A stretch of 64,000 nucleotides of DNA from Mucilaginibacter flavus (GTDB lineage Bacteria > Bacteroidota > Bacteroidia > Sphingobacteriales > Sphingobacteriaceae). The translations under genes were made by a program, and so were the position numbers. Positions 62,754 through 64,000 of this stretch are shown here, piece by piece; positions within the stretch are counted from its first letter, which is position 1, and every line of letters begins with the position of its first letter. The stretch spans positions 124,001 to 188,000 of the forward strand of contig NZ_JAUFPS010000097.1 of NCBI RefSeq assembly GCF_030409315.1, in the 5' to 3' direction. The notes under the pieces are model-generated. The model ran no database searches, had not been told where the DNA came from, and saw only the letters and a list, made by a program, of their open reading frames with translations.

Positions 62754-64000
62754 TTAATTATACCAAACTCCATTAAAAGCTTGTATATCATGTTTGGACT
62801 CTGTGTGGATTTCAAAAAAAGTAATTCGGTCAGTGTCTCGTTTTACATGGCCTTTCACTTTTAACTTTTTGCCAATTTTCCAATGTTCGAATCTATCGTC
62901 ATTTTTATTGTTGGATTGACGTACTATATGCTCAATACGAATGTATCGCAAATGATTTATGTTATGTTTACCATCTAAATTATACACCAAACCGTTCACT
63001 GTAACTTTTTCTAATTTTAGATCGAAGCTTACATACCCATCGCCTCCATGACTTGGTTTGTTCACTAAAACTCCAACAACTTCAGCATTGTTAACAGGCC
63101 CTGGTTCCCAACCCGAAACATTTTGGTCTTTGAATAATGGAGTGGTAACTCTCGAAATTTCTTCATCATCAGAAGTACTTGAATCTGGCTTGTTTACCCT
63201 TAAACCATTAACGAATTTATCTTCATTGCTGATATTATGCACATAACATATCCATGAAGGGTGGCCCTGTTTTAACCTCTTATCTATATGAAAACTCTTA
63301 AGTTCAATGCCATTGACAATTATTGTTATCTCTTCTGGCTTCCATTGGTTAATTCTTGGAATTTCATCAAATGGAAGGTGTGGTAAATTATTTTTTATAA
63401 AATCGTTTAATTGCGTAAGATTGTTAGACGCGTTTTCTAAGGCAATTCGTGAACTTACATATTCTAAATCTGATTGCTTTTTTTGAATTAAAGTGGCAAA
63501 TCGAAGGGATTCTGCCAATGTTTTTGCTTGCAATGCAGCCGACCTTTGAATCCCAGCCGCCTGCAAATCAGCTTGTAGATTATTTTCTTGCTTGGTCAAA
63601 TTAGTCAAGTAGGTTAAAGCCGCACTAGGCTTAGAGTCTATGTGAACTATTCGGTCAATAATCGCGGGGTGAGGAACTCCCCATTTAAAACTTACACCCA
63701 TGATGTTTTCCACTCGACGAATTAATTGTGGTTTATATTTTTCAGGATTTGCAATTAGATCATTGTTTAAATCGATGATTCGATTTTTTAAAAACTTTAT
63801 ATCTGTAGAAATTTTGGTGATCTGTGATGTCGAGTTTAAAATTATTTTGTCTTCGTCAATAATTTTTTTGGTTTGTTTATCTATTAATTCTTGCTGAACT
63901 TGTATTAAATCTTGTTTTTGATTCAACAGATTTTTAGCAGTTTCTACTTTTTTTTGATAATCTGACACCAAATCAATTGGGCCTAAAAGTTGATTTATAA
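62754..64000 (-). CDS. Coiled-coil hypothetical protein (5' end beyond window)
   Basis: At least 414 residues. The frame stays open to the window end, so its start is missing. The visible N-terminal part is coiled coil (NLLNQKQDLIQVQQELIDKQTKKI), followed by a helical zone and, from about residue 210 of the visible part, a beta-rich domain (ITIIVNGIELKSFHIDKR; YVSFDLKLEKVTVNGLVYNL). No family recognised. A+T-rich like the zor block. Possibly a further mobile-element cargo gene. Confidence 0.6.
   Translation of the reverse strand, partial: INQLLGPIDLVSDYQKKVETAKNLLNQKQDLIQVQQELIDKQTKKIIDEDKIILNSTSQITKISTDIKFLKNRIIDLNNDLIANPEKYKPQLIRRVENIMGVSFKWGVPHPAIIDRIVHIDSKPSAALTYLTNLTKQENNLQADLQAAGIQRSAALQAKTLAESLRFATLIQKKQSDLEYVSSRIALENASNNLTQLNDFIKNNLPHLPFDEIPRINQWKPEEITIIVNGIELKSFHIDKRLKQGHPSWICYVHNISNEDKFVNGLRVNKPDSSTSDDEEISRVTTPLFKDQNVSGWEPGPVNNAEVVGVLVNKPSHGGDGYVSFDLKLEKVTVNGLVYNLDGKHNINHLRYIRIEHIVRQSNNKNDDRFEHWKIGKKLKVKGHVKRDTDRITFFEIHTESKHDIQAFNGVWYN

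Noticed and set aside
1-64000. CRISPR arrays, rRNA, intact tRNA genes
   Set aside because: No regularly spaced repeats, rRNA-like segments or foldable tRNA cloverleaf were seen.

Overview
The window looks like accessory DNA from a Bacteroidota bacterium, most likely a Sphingobacteriaceae relative (Mucilaginibacter/Pedobacter type). The evidence is the Bacteroidota-style TAnnTTTG -7 boxes ahead of several genes, the family content (HYC/CC/PP small secreted proteins, DUF3347, DUF6428, an arsenosugar cluster, a Bacteroidota-type relaxase/MobC pair) and weak Shine-Dalgarno signals. No rRNA, intact tRNA or CRISPR array was seen.

Region 1 (1-28.7 kb) is a heavy-metal island dominated by copper. 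It opens with the end of an RND adaptor gene, a Fur-family regulator and a Zn/Cd-type P1B ATPase. Next come CopA, an HMA chaperone and an HMA-AraC regulator; DUF305, DUF3347 and haem-binding periplasmic proteins; a multicopper oxidase fused to a CopB-like barrel; a CPH-type P1B ATPase; several tiny Cys/His-rich secreted proteins; and a Cus-type RND system (CusA split in two, a TolC protein, two tandem CusB adaptors). Two TylF-like methyltransferase paralogues, a GNAT and an HhH/nuclease-like protein are interspersed.

Region 2 (28.7-40.7 kb) handles arsenic. A minus-strand operon runs arsR, DUF6428, arsN2-like GNAT, arsC, a secreted ArsC-like protein without the catalytic Cys, acr3 and two metallophosphoesterases. 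Facing it is an arsenosugar module: a peroxidase-like protein, radical-SAM ArsS, two glycosyltransferases, ArsM, plus an epimerase, a TlpA-like protein, a DUF547 protein and a fatty-acid-hydroxylase-like protein.

Region 3 (40.8-46.5 kb) is a mobilisation module. A large serine recombinase has a C-terminus encoded by tRNA-3'-end-like (att-like) sequence. It is followed by small accessory ORFs, an XRE regulator, a relaxase with a second ORF nested inside it, MobC, and an inverted-repeat cluster that is a plausible oriT.

Region 4 (46.5-62 kb) is defence cargo and the most interesting part. The first block (46.56-55.32 kb) is clearly A+T-rich and tightly packed: an SF1 helicase with a C-terminal PD-(D/E)XK-like nuclease, a coiled-coil protein ending in a DarT-like ADP-ribosyltransferase domain, a NADAR-like protein, then ZorA-like and ZorB-like motor proteins. 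This looks like a Zorya-type system with an effector set that does not match Zorya I-III as I know them, with an embedded DarT/NADAR-like toxin/antidote pair. The second block (55.47-61.97 kb) has higher G+C: DUF6361, phospholipase-D-like and SF2 helicase genes with overlapping ends. A decayed RecB C-terminal remnant and a gene truncated by the window end close the window.
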